Shown here in pieces: positions 8,052 through 16,010 of a stretch of DNA of 64,000 bases (its first letter is position 1; every line of letters begins with the position of its first letter). The translations under genes were made by a program, and so were the position numbers. The DNA lies in the NCBI RefSeq assembly GCF_009557055.1, contig NZ_CP045649.1, forward strand, positions 4,005,501 through 4,069,500, in the 5' to 3' direction. Under the pieces are notes generated by a model, which was not told the DNA's origin, searched no databases, and saw only the letters and a program-made list of their open reading frames with translations. The DNA comes from Nocardioides sp. dk884. GTDB taxonomy: Bacteria > Actinomycetota > Actinomycetes > Propionibacteriales > Nocardioidaceae.

Positions 8052-9523
8052 GGGTGCTCTCCTGCGGGGCTGGTGTTCTCGGGGCTGGACTTCTCGGGGC
8101 TGGACTTCTCGGGCTCGTACGCCGGCTCGCCCAGGGCGCTCAGGGCCGCACCGAGGGCGGCGTGCTCGCCGGTCAGGGCGGTGCGCAGCGTGGTGAGCAG
8201 GTGCCGGGCGGCCTCGGGGCGCCACCCGCCGGCGGTCACGGCGAGGAGGAACTTCTCGTCCACCTCGGCGTCGCTCAGCGGGTTGCGGGCGTCGCCCCTG
8301 GTCAGCAGCACCAGGCGCTCGGCGCTGCGACCGTCGCGCAGGGTGGCGCGCACCAGGGCGAAGCGCTCGTCGGCCAGGTCGGGGCGACCGGGCGGATCCG
8401 GCTGGGACACGACCTCGACCCGACCGGCCAGCGCGACCGTCTCCGGCGCCGCGACGGCCTCGTCGGTGAACGCCTCCAGGCCGAGGCGGCCGGTCAGCAG
8501 CGCGGTCGCGACCGTGTGCGGGAGGCTGAACTTGCCCTCCAGCCCGGTGCGCGGCGCGTGGGTGATCAGCGGGCGCAGCGAGCCGGGGTGGCTCAGCACC
8601 TCGACGCGGGTGTACTCCTCCGCGGCGGGTGCGCCGAGCTCGGCGCGCACCTCCAGCGCGGCGTCGACCGCGCGGTGGGTGCCGTAGCAGGAGGGGTAGC
8701 GCTTCAGCGACCAGTCCTGCGACCACGCGGCGTACCAGTGCTGGAGGCGATCGCCGACCCGCGCCACGGCGGCCGGGTCTGGCTCGCCGAAGGCGGCCAG
8801 GAAGCCGAGGCGGTGCTCGAGCTGGGCGGGGTTGGCGTCCAGCCCGCAGCGCACCAGCGCCACCGCGCTCACCGCGTCGCGGGCCGCGAGGCCGGCGTGC
8901 AGCGGCTTGGCGCCGGTGCCGAAGTTCGCGATGCTGCCGCCCGCCATCGACGCCACCAGGCCCAGGGCCTGGCGGGTCTGCTCGACGTCGAGGTCGTGCA
9001 GGCGGGCCAGCGCGGCCACCGCCGCGAGCCGCCCGACGGTCGCGGTGCTGTGCCAGCCGCGGCCGTAGTGCACGTCCATCGGCAGCGCCTCGCCGAGCGC
9101 GCGGTTGACCGCGTTGCCGACGTGCACCGCCTCGATGAGCCGGGCGCCGTCGGTCAGCACGTCGGCGTCGGCGAGCAGCGCCGGCCACAGCACCGTGCTC
9201 GGGTGCAGCGGCATCGAGGGGCAGGCGTCGTCGAAGTCGAGCGCGTGCCCGGCGACGCCGTTGAGCAGCGCCGCCTGGGACGGGGCGCGGCGGGCGCCCT
9301 CGCCCCAGACGACGGCGCCGCCCTGGGCGGGCTCGGTGCCCACCCAGCGGCGTACGGCCTGCACGGCCTCGGCCGTGCGTCCGGCCACGGCGACCCCGAC
9401 GGTGTCGACCAGGCTGCTGAGCACCGCTGCGGTGTCCGCCTCGGCACGGGCGGGGGCGCACGCGAACGCCGCCACCACCTCGGTCAGCCCCCGGTCGGGC
9501 ATCGTCGGAGTCACCTCACCCAT
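8048..9523 (-). CDS. MmgE/PrpD-family protein
   Basis: 491 residues of the MmgE/PrpD fold, which covers 2-methylcitrate dehydratase, cis-aconitate decarboxylase and related epimerases. Visible are NGVAGHALDFDDACP with the family DFDD motif, HPSTVLWPALLA, GWHSTATVGRLAAVAALARL, LGLVASMAGGSIANFGTGAKPLHAG and the late KRYPSCYGTHRAVDA segment. The ATG at 9521-9523 is used here, three bases after the acyl-CoA dehydrogenase stop; an internal ATG at 9502 with GGTGAGG upstream is a good alternative. The C-terminus carries three 15-bp repeats (8071-8115) coding SPEKS-SPEKS-SPENT. It probably dehydrates, hydrates or isomerises a branched dicarboxylic or tricarboxylic acid. Confidence 0.85.
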   Translation of the reverse strand: MGEVTPTMPDRGLTEVVAAFACAPARAEADTAAVLSSLVDTVGVAVAGRTAEAVQAVRRWVGTEPAQGGAVVWGEGARRAPSQAALLNGVAGHALDFDDACPSMPLHPSTVLWPALLADADVLTDGARLIEAVHVGNAVNRALGEALPMDVHYGRGWHSTATVGRLAAVAALARLHDLDVEQTRQALGLVASMAGGSIANFGTGAKPLHAGLAARDAVSAVALVRCGLDANPAQLEHRLGFLAAFGEPDPAAVARVGDRLQHWYAAWSQDWSLKRYPSCYGTHRAVDAALEVRAELGAPAAEEYTRVEVLSHPGSLRPLITHAPRTGLEGKFSLPHTVATALLTGRLGLEAFTDEAVAAPETVALAGRVEVVSQPDPPGRPDLADERFALVRATLRDGRSAERLVLLTRGDARNPLSDAEVDEKFLLAVTAGGWRPEAARHLLTTLRTALTGEHAALGAALSALGEPAYEPEKSSPEKSSPENTSPAGEHP

Positions 9524-9526
9524 GGC

Positions 9527-10705
9527 TCAGTACGACCGCGGCATGCCCAGGTCGCGCTGGGCGATGCCGGCCAGGATCAGGTTGGTGCTGATCGGGGCGA
9601 TGAGCGGGCCACGGGCGGCGCGGAACTTCTGCTCCACGCCGTACTCCGAGGCCAGGCCGTAGCCGCCGAAGGTGTCCATGGCGGCGTTCGCGGCCTCCCA
9701 CTGCGCCTCCGCGGCGAGCAGCTTGGCGATGTTGGCCTCGGTGCCCGAGCGGCTGCCGGCCTCGAACTTCTCCGCCGCCTGCCAGCGCAGCGCGCTGGCC
9801 GCGCGCAGGTGCGCGAACGCCTTGGCGATCGGGAACTGGATGCCCTGGTTCATGCCGATGGGGCGGCCGAAGACCACGCGCTCCTTGGCGTACTCGGTGG
9901 CGCGGTCGATGAACCACAGGCCGGAGCCGACGTACTGCGAGGCGGCCAGGATGCGCTCGGCGTTCATGCCCGAGAGCGTGACCTTGAAGCCCTTGTGCTC
10001 CTCACCGATCAGGTTCTCGGCCGGCACCACCATGTCGGTGAAGGTGAGCTGGTTGGTGTGGTGACCGCTCATCACCTTGATCGGGTCGATGGTCAGCGTG
10101 CCCGCGGCCAGCGCGTCACGCATGTCGACCAGGAACACCGAGACGCCGTCGGTCTTCTTCTCGACGTCCTCGTACTTCTTGGTGCGCGCGATCAGCAGCA
10201 GCAGGTCGGACTGCTTGGCGCGCGAGGTGAAGATCTTGCCGCCGTTGATGACGTAGTTGTCGCCCTCGCGGCGCGCGAAGGTGCGGATCCGGGTGGTGTC
10301 GGTGCCCGCGTCGGGCTCGGTGACACCGAAGGACTGCAGGCGCAGGCCGTCGGCGATCTGCGGCAGCCACTTCTGCTTCTGCTCCTCCGAGCCGTGCCGC
10401 AGGATCGCGCCCATCGTGTACATCTGGGCGTGGATCAGGGTGCCCGGGGCGCCCCAGCGGTTCATCGTCTCGAGGAAGAGCGCGGCGTCCGGGATCGAGG
10501 CGCCGCCGCCGCCGTACTCGGTCGGGATGAGCATCGAGAGCCAGCCACCCTGCTGGAGGTCGTCGACGAAGTCCTGGGGGTACTCCCCGGACTCGTCGAC
10601 CTGGATCCAGTACTCGCGGTCGTACTTGGACAAGATGTCCGAGACGACGTCGCGCAGCTCCTCGCGCTCCTCGGGCAGGTCCTCGGCGAGCCAGTCGTGT
10701 GCCAT
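9527..10705 (-). CDS. acyl-CoA dehydrogenase
   Basis: 392 residues with the three-domain acyl-CoA dehydrogenase layout. LIPTEYGGGG marks the N-terminal domain, QSFGVTEPDAGTDTTRIRTFA the FAD-binding beta domain, and RVVFGRPIGMNQGIQFPIAKA and DTFGGYGLASEYGVEQKFRAAR the C-terminal domain. The common late catalytic motif (YEGTSEI) is absent: that stretch reads LIAPISTNL. A glutamate is instead present in SGMNAERILAAS, the position used by isovaleryl-CoA and long-chain dehydrogenases, so the enzyme is probably active on a branched or aryl substrate. It needs ETF as electron acceptor. It sits second in the minus-strand operon, after the ThDP enzyme. Confidence 0.9.
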   Translation of the reverse strand: MAHDWLAEDLPEEREELRDVVSDILSKYDREYWIQVDESGEYPQDFVDDLQQGGWLSMLIPTEYGGGGASIPDAALFLETMNRWGAPGTLIHAQMYTMGAILRHGSEEQKQKWLPQIADGLRLQSFGVTEPDAGTDTTRIRTFARREGDNYVINGGKIFTSRAKQSDLLLLIARTKKYEDVEKKTDGVSVFLVDMRDALAAGTLTIDPIKVMSGHHTNQLTFTDMVVPAENLIGEEHKGFKVTLSGMNAERILAASQYVGSGLWFIDRATEYAKERVVFGRPIGMNQGIQFPIAKAFAHLRAASALRWQAAEKFEAGSRSGTEANIAKLLAAEAQWEAANAAMDTFGGYGLASEYGVEQKFRAARGPLIAPISTNLILAGIAQRDLGMPRSY

Positions 10706-10786
10706 CAGGCGAAACCTTTCTTGTCGGTCGGTGCCCGGGCAGCCGGGCGGACGGCGCGGCCGGAGGCCACGCGAGGGTCAGAGGTG

Positions 10787-12372
10787 TCAGGCGGTGGTGA
10801 CGGCGACGTCGAGCACCAGCGGCTCGGTGCGCTCGCCGAGGGTCGGGACCACCTCGTCGAGCACGGCCAGCAGCTCCTCGACGGTCTCGATGCGCTTCGC
10901 CGGGCAGCCGAAGCCGGCGGCCAGCGTGGAGAGGCTGATCTCGCCGAAGCCGGGCCACGGCGGGGTCGCGCCGGCGTTGTGCGCGAGGCGGTCCATCACG
11001 GCGTAGCCGCCGTTGGACATGACCACGAACAGCACGCCGACGCCGTACTTCTGCGCGCTCCAGAGGGCCTGGACGTTGTAGAGCGAGGCGCCGTCGCCGA
11101 CGATCGCGACCACCGGGCGCTCGGGGCGGGCCATCTTGACGCCGATCGCGCCGGGGACGGCGAACCCGAGGCCGCCCATCGCCGCGGTGAGGAAGCCGAA
11201 CGGCGCGCGCACCGGCAGCGCGGCGAGCAGCGGACGGCGGGTGGAGGGGCTCTCCTCGAAGTACGTCGACTCGGCGGGCAGCCGCTCGGCGAGGGCCTGG
11301 AACACGTCGCCGGGACGGATCTCGGCGCCGGGCTCGGCGACCAGCGGGGCGGGGACCGGGCGCGGGGCGCGCGCGGCGGGCGCACGCACCGGGAGGTCCT
11401 GGGCCAGGGCGCCGGCGACCGCGTCGATCGGGGCGATCACGGCCAGCTCGGCGTCGCTGTGGACGGCCTCGTCGGCGTCCTCGGTGACCACCAGCACGCG
11501 GGTGTCGCCGCCGACGAAGTCGCCGTCCTCGAAGAGGTACTGACGGAACGCGTGGGCACCGAGGACCAGCACGACGTCGTGCTCGCCGAGCGCGTCGCGC
11601 AGGCCGGCACGGCCGGGCGGCAGGTGGCCGGCGAACAGCGGGGAGGTCTGGTCGAAGCCCATCCGGTAGGAGTAGGCGGCCTGCCAGACCGGGGCGTCCA
11701 GGGCGGTGGCCAGCTCGGCGACCGCGGACCAGGTGCCCGGGTCGTCGGCGAGCGAGCCGAGGACCAGCGCGGGGCGCTCGGCGTCGCGCAGCACCCCGGC
11801 GATCTCGGCCACGGCGTCCGGGTCGGCGGAGGTGCCGACGACCAGGCGGCGCGCGGGGGGGCGCGGACCCCGTCGGCCGGCTCTGCCCAGTCGCTCATCG
11901 GGATGATCACCACGGCGGGGCCGCGGTGGACGGTCGCGTCGTGCAGCGCCCGGGCGATCGCGCCGGGCACGTCGCCGGCGCGGGCCGGCTCCTCGACGCT
12001 GACCGGGTAGTTGCCGGCCAGGGTGGCCAGGTCGCCGACCAGGAACGGCGCCGCGGCGAGGTGGCGGCGGTCCTGCTGGCCGACCAGCAGCACGACCGGG
12101 GCGCGGTTGGCGCGGGCGGTGGCCAGGCCGCCGACGGCGTTGCCGTAGCCGGCGGTGGTGTGCAGCAGGGCGAGGGCCGGCTTGTTGGCGGCGATCGCGT
12201 GGCCGGTGGCCATGCCGAGCACCGAGCCCTCGTGCAGGGCGAGGACGAAGTCGAGGTGGTCGGGGAGGTCGGTGAGCAGGTCCACCTCGGTGGAGCCGGG
12301 GTTCGCGAAGATGCGGTCCACCCCGTGGTTCCTCAGCACCTCGAACACGGCATCGCGGACGGTGGTGGGCAC
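10787..12372 (-). pseudogene. benzoylformate-decarboxylase-like ThDP enzyme, broken by one frameshift
   Basis: The reading frame starts with MPTTVRDAVFEVLRNHGVD at 12372 and would give 528 residues, the length of benzoylformate decarboxylase MdlC, if one base were added in a run of seven Gs (11855-11861). As it stands the first part drifts out of frame after PADGVRAPP and the rest continues in another frame (RRLVVGTSADPDAVAEI to the stop at 10787). N-terminal family residues are present: Ser in NPGS, Glu in LALHEGS, His in LLHTTAG. The ThDP motif begins IVGDGASLYN and ends SNGGY. The second MdlC catalytic histidine (FRYHQY) appears as FRQYLF. The frameshift may be a homopolymer sequencing error or a true inactivation. 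It is the first gene of the minus-strand operon. Confidence 0.85.
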
Positions 12373-12612
12373 TCGCAGCTCCTCGGCGTACAGGGGTCGG
12401 CAGACAGATCGCTCGATGATTCGAGATCGAGTCTCACCGGCACCGACGGGCGCCGAGAATGCGTAATCGCATCCACCGGAAGACGCCTTTCCGCACCCCT
12501 CTGAGCGGACCTAGCGTCCGTCTCATCAGCCCGCAGGAACCCCGCCCGCCCGGCACGCCGGTCGAGAGCGGCGAGGACGCGGCAACACGCTCAGACATCG
12601 AGGAGTGCACGG
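12373..12612. promoter_or_regulatory. divergent promoter region between the ThDP-enzyme operon and the gentisate operon
   Basis: 240 bases with no gene, serving two divergent operons, so it should hold two promoters and shared operators. Two small inverted repeats stand out: CTCGA-TGAT-TCGAG at 12412-12425 and ATGCG-TAAT-CGCAT at 12459-12472, each with 5-base arms and a 4-base spacer. They are 47 bases apart (centre to centre). Either could be an IclR half-site pair. No clear -35/-10 pair is assigned. Confidence 0.5.
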
Positions 12613-13503
12613 ATGAAGATCGCCCGGTTCGGCAAGGGTCAGGTCGGCGTCGTCGACGGTGAGTACGTCGTCGACGTCACCGAGGCGGCGGGTGTCGACG
12701 TCGCCGAGTGGCCGCCGGTCGGCCCGAACCGCCTGATCGCCGAGTGGGACCAGCGCCGTGCGGCGATCGAGGCAGCGGTCGCGACCGGTGCGCGCACCCC
12801 GCTCGCCGAGGCGGGCCTGCTCACCCCGGTCCCGTGGCCGAACAAGGTCATCGCCTACCCGGTGAACTACCACGACCACGGCCGCGAGATGCAGGCCGGC
12901 TACCGCGCCGACGTACAGGGCTTCTTCCTCAAGCCGCCGTCGTCGCTCTCGGGTCCCGAGGACTTCGTCGAGCTGCCCGCCCTCCCCGGCCGCGAGGTCC
13001 ACCACGAGTCCGAGCTCGGCATCGTGATCGGCAAGGGCGGCCGCGACATCGCCCGCGAGGACTGGAAGGACCACGTCTTCGGCTACGCCTGCCTGCTCGA
13101 CATGGTCGTGCGCGGCCGCGAGGAGCGCGTCTTCCGCAAGGCCTACGACACCTTCTGCCCGGTCGGCCCCTGGATCACCACCGCCGACGAGGTCGACGAC
13201 CCGACCCAGCTCAGCATGAAGCTCTGGGTCGGCGACGAGCTGCGCCAGGACGCCAACACCCGCGACCTGGTGCTCGACATCCCCGGGATGATCGCGATGG
13301 CCTCCACCGTGATGACCCTGCACCCCGGCGACATCATCGCCACCGGCACGCCGGCCGGCGTCGGCCCCGTCGTCGACGGCGACGTCATCCGCATCGTGAT
13401 CGAGCAGGTCGGCGAGATGAACGTGCCCGTGCGCCAGGGCACGCGTGGCAACACCGAGGTGTTCGCCAACGCCTACACCCCCGACATCATCAAGCAGAAG
13501 TGA
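12613..13503 (+). CDS. fumarylacetoacetate-hydrolase-family protein, probable fumaryl/maleylpyruvate hydrolase
   Basis: 296 residues. The C-terminal FAH domain has KVIAYPVNYHDHGREM, FLKPPSSL, HHESELGIVIGKGGRDI (two glutamates of the metal site) and the late TGTPAGVGPV loop. The family hydrolyses C-C bonds of beta-diketone acids; fumarylpyruvate hydrolase of gentisate pathways (NagK type) gives fumarate plus pyruvate. The start ATG at 12613 has GAGGAG 8 bases upstream. It is directly followed, 11 bases on, by gentisate dioxygenase, which supports the gentisate role. No maleylpyruvate isomerase gene is in this operon, so it may act on maleylpyruvate directly or rely on an isomerase encoded elsewhere. 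Confidence 0.87.
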   Translation: MKIARFGKGQVGVVDGEYVVDVTEAAGVDVAEWPPVGPNRLIAEWDQRRAAIEAAVATGARTPLAEAGLLTPVPWPNKVIAYPVNYHDHGREMQAGYRADVQGFFLKPPSSLSGPEDFVELPALPGREVHHESELGIVIGKGGRDIAREDWKDHVFGYACLLDMVVRGREERVFRKAYDTFCPVGPWITTADEVDDPTQLSMKLWVGDELRQDANTRDLVLDIPGMIAMASTVMTLHPGDIIATGTPAGVGPVVDGDVIRIVIEQVGEMNVPVRQGTRGNTEVFANAYTPDIIKQK

Positions 13504-13514
13504 AGGAGCGCGCC

Positions 13515-14489
13515 ATGTCCGACGCCGTCGTCCCCACCTCCGCCGACATCGAGAGCCTCGAGCAGCTCTACGGGATCTTCGACGACCTGAGCATGGAGGG
13601 TGGCTGGCACCGCCGCTTCCCCGCGCTCTGGGCCGAGCCCCGCAAGAACCTGGTCCCCTACCGCTGGAAGTACGCCGACATCCAGTCGGTCCTCGACGCC
13701 GCCGGCCGCCTCGTCGACCACTCGATGGCCGACCGCCGCAACGTCACCATGCGCAACCCCGTCGAGGGCAACGAGTACGCCACCGTGCGCACCCTCGTCG
13801 CGGCGTACCAGCTGATCCGTCCGGGCGAGACCGCCGACTGCCACCGCCACACCCCGGCGGCGCTGCGGATCATCCTCGACGGCAAGGGCACCTACACGGT
13901 CGTCAACGGCCACCGCGTCGAGATGCGCCCCGGCGACGTGCTGCTGACGCCGTCGACGTTCTGGCACAGCCACTCCCACGAGTCCGACGCGGACGGCGAC
14001 GACTGCTACTGGGTCGACATCCTCGACGTGCCGCTGATCCACCTGCTCGAGCCGATGTTCTTCAAGCAGCACCCGGACCGCCTCGAGGCGGACCCGGTCG
14101 ACGTGGACTCCTCGCCGCTGGCCTTCCGCTGGGAGGACTCCCTCTCGCGCCTGGACGCCGCCGAGGCGCCCGCCGACGGGCTGGCGTCGAAGGTGATCGA
14201 GCTGGGCGAGCCGGCGATGCCGACGATCTCCATCCACGTGCTGCGCCTGGACGCCGGCTTCACCTCGCAGGTCCACCAGACCACGGCGAACTCGATCTTC
14301 ACCGTCGTCGAGGGCTCCGGCTCGCTCGACATCGACGGGGAGACCATCACCTGGCAGCGCGGCGACGTCATCGCCGTCCCCTCGTGGCGCCCGTACTCCT
14401 TCCGTGCCGACACCGACGCGCACCTGGTGCGCTGCAGCGACGAGGCCGTCCTCAAGGCCCTCGGCCTGCTCCGTACCGAAGCTCTCTGA
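13515..14489 (+). CDS. gentisate 1,2-dioxygenase (bicupin)
   Basis: 324 residues from the ATG at 13515 (GGAG 8 bases upstream). Two cupin domains are visible. The first carries the iron ligands His110 and His112 in CHRHTPAALR and the later His in TFWHSHSH; the second (QVHQTTANSIFTVVEGSG) lacks the second histidine and is structural, as in known gentisate dioxygenases. GNEYATVRTLVAAYQLIRPGE before the first cupin is characteristic. The enzyme opens the gentisate ring to maleylpyruvate using Fe(II) and O2. It lies between the FAH hydrolase and the FAD hydroxylase, giving ring hydroxylation, cleavage and hydrolysis in one operon. A paralogue is at 21800-22777. Confidence 0.88.
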   Translation: MSDAVVPTSADIESLEQLYGIFDDLSMEGGWHRRFPALWAEPRKNLVPYRWKYADIQSVLDAAGRLVDHSMADRRNVTMRNPVEGNEYATVRTLVAAYQLIRPGETADCHRHTPAALRIILDGKGTYTVVNGHRVEMRPGDVLLTPSTFWHSHSHESDADGDDCYWVDILDVPLIHLLEPMFFKQHPDRLEADPVDVDSSPLAFRWEDSLSRLDAAEAPADGLASKVIELGEPAMPTISIHVLRLDAGFTSQVHQTTANSIFTVVEGSGSLDIDGETITWQRGDVIAVPSWRPYSFRADTDAHLVRCSDEAVLKALGLLRTEAL

Positions 14490-14511
14490 GCCGACCAGAA
14501 AGGCAACCCCC

Positions 14512-15699
14512 ATGCGCGTGGTTATCGCGGGCGGTGGCATCGGCGGCATGACCGCCGCCCTCGCCCTGCTGAAGAAGGGCTTCGAGGTCGAGCTCTACGA
14601 GCAGGCCCAGGAGATCAAGGAGGTCGGCGCCGGCATCCAGATCAGCCCGAACGGCAACCGGGTCCTCGACGCCCTGGGCGTCTTCGACACGCTGAAGCAG
14701 CTGTCGTGCGACCCGGAGCGCAAGGAGCTGCGCCTGTGGAACTCCGGCGAGCCGTGGCCGCTGTTCGACCTCGGCTCGCTGGCGATCGAGCGGTACGGCT
14801 ACCCGTACCTCACCGTCTACCGCCCCGACCTGCTGGACACCCTGCGCCAGGCGGTCCTCGCGGAGGACCCGCACGCGATCCGGCTGAAGTCGCGCGTCGT
14901 GGGGGTCTCCCAGGACGACACGTCCGCCTCGATCACCCTCGAGGACGGCACCGTCGTCACCGGTGACGTCGTCATCGGCGCCGACGGCTGGCGCTCGGGG
15001 ATCCGCGACGAGCTGTGGGGCCCGTGCGCCCCGGAGTTCTCGGGCATGGTCGCCTGGCGGGGCCTGATCCCGATGGAGAACCTGCCCGAGGAGCTGCGCT
15101 CCTGGGTCGGCACCACCTGGATCGGCCCCCGTGCCCACGCCGTGCACTACCCGCTGCACGGCGGCAAGCTGATGAACTTCGTGGCCACCATCGAGGGCAA
15201 GGAGTGGACCGCCCAGGGCGGCAACGTGCACGGCACCGTCGAGGAGTGCCTCGAGGACTTCGCCGGCTGGCACGAGAACATCCAGACGCTGATCAAGCTC
15301 TCGCCCTCGCTGATGAAGTGGGCGCTGGTGCGCGGCGAGCCCATCCCGCACTGGACCAAGGGTCGGGTCACGCTGATGGGCGACGCCTGCCACGCCACCC
15401 TGCCGTTCCTGGCCCAGGGCGCCGTCCACTCGATCGAGGACGGTCTGGTCCTGGCCCGCGCGCTCGAGGCGTACGGCTCGAACCCGGAGAAGGCGCTGCT
15501 GCGCTACGAGCACGCCCGCATCGACCGCACCTCCAAGATGGTCCGTGGCGCCACCGCGAACACCGACCGCTTCCACTCCCCCGAGCTGGCCACGCCCGAG
15601 AGCGCGAAGGCCTACCTCGAGCGCGAGTGGAGCGTGGACCCGATCGCCGACCGCTACGACTGGCTCTACTCCTACGACGCCACCACCGTCGAGATCTGA
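14512..15699 (+). CDS. FAD-dependent aromatic ring hydroxylase (3-hydroxybenzoate 6-hydroxylase / salicylate hydroxylase type)
   Basis: 395 residues from the ATG at 14512, with AAAGG 10 bases upstream. It is a single-component class A flavoprotein monooxygenase: the GxGxxG FAD motif at the N-terminus (VIAGGGIGGM), EVGAGIQISPNGNRVLDALG, the NAD(P)H/FAD DG motif GADGWRSGIR, and GDACHATLPFLAQGA for the FAD pyrophosphate. These fit the NahG/3-hydroxybenzoate 6-hydroxylase group. The operon with gentisate dioxygenase favours a gentisate-forming reaction (para-hydroxylation of 3-hydroxybenzoate or a substituted analogue) over salicylate decarboxylation to catechol, for which no catechol pathway is present here. 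A strong hairpin follows the gene. Confidence 0.83.
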   Translation: MRVVIAGGGIGGMTAALALLKKGFEVELYEQAQEIKEVGAGIQISPNGNRVLDALGVFDTLKQLSCDPERKELRLWNSGEPWPLFDLGSLAIERYGYPYLTVYRPDLLDTLRQAVLAEDPHAIRLKSRVVGVSQDDTSASITLEDGTVVTGDVVIGADGWRSGIRDELWGPCAPEFSGMVAWRGLIPMENLPEELRSWVGTTWIGPRAHAVHYPLHGGKLMNFVATIEGKEWTAQGGNVHGTVEECLEDFAGWHENIQTLIKLSPSLMKWALVRGEPIPHWTKGRVTLMGDACHATLPFLAQGAVHSIEDGLVLARALEAYGSNPEKALLRYEHARIDRTSKMVRGATANTDRFHSPELATPESAKAYLEREWSVDPIADRYDWLYSYDATTVEI

Positions 15700-15742
15700 G
15701 CCCGGCGGGCGTCGCGGCCACCCGTACCGCCCGCCCACCACC

Positions 15743-15780
15743 CCAGAGGAGGCACGTCCCACCGGACGTGCCTCCTCTGG
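15743..15780 (+). terminator. strong hairpin terminator after the gentisate operon
   Basis: A perfect 17-bp stem (15743-15759 with 15764-15780; arms start CCAGAGGAGG and end CCTCCTCTGG) closes on a 4-base CACC loop, 43 bases after the stop codon of the FAD hydroxylase. The downstream bases CTATTTC give only a short T stretch. Position and symmetry make termination the simplest reading; it would act on the plus strand. Confidence 0.82.
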
Positions 15781-15787
15781 CTATTTC

Positions 15788-15853
15788 GGGTCGAGTCGAG
15801 ACTTGTGACGGTTGAGTCGAAGGGTGGTGGCGGGTCGAGTCGAGGGTTGTGGC
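15788..15853. repeat. three 22-bp tandem repeats in the convergent intergenic region
   Basis: Units begin at 15788, 15810 and 15832, each 22 bases long with the pattern GGGTCGAGTCGA followed by a GTTGTGGC-like end; the middle unit has GGTTGAGTCGA. They lie just after the operon terminator within the 311-base gap (15700-16010) between convergent genes. A related 22-base unit in the same phase (CGAGTCG, then GTGG seven bases later) is repeated at 60249-60314. Function unknown. Confidence 0.65.
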
Positions 15854-15905
15854 GGGTCGGCGTCGCGGCGTACGTCGTGTTGCGGGCGCGGGGTTGCGCA
15901 TTCCC

Positions 15906-15968
15906 GCGCAATTGCTGGGAAAAGCACCTGCGCGGCGCCGGGGCCGGTGCTTTTCCCAGCATTTGCGC
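15906..15968. repeat. long inverted repeat of the AATTGC family
   Basis: Two 23-base arms (15906-15928 and 15946-15968) match with one mismatch around a 17-base loop; the inner 15 bases (GCTGGGAAAAGCACC and its complement) are perfect. The arms share GGTGCTTTTCC and GCGCAATTGC modules with the palindromes at 22912-22998, but in the opposite relative orientation. It sits between convergent genes, so it could also terminate the MFS transcript. Nothing else is seen in the rest of this 311-base gap. Confidence 0.8.
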
Positions 15969-16010
15969 CGAAGACACCCTCCCCCGGGCCGCCACGCCCC
16001 GACCCGCAGG

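Noticed and set aside
8054..12010. 1318-residue open frame on the plus strand
   Set aside because: It is antisense to four well-supported enzymes, low in complexity and without any known domain.
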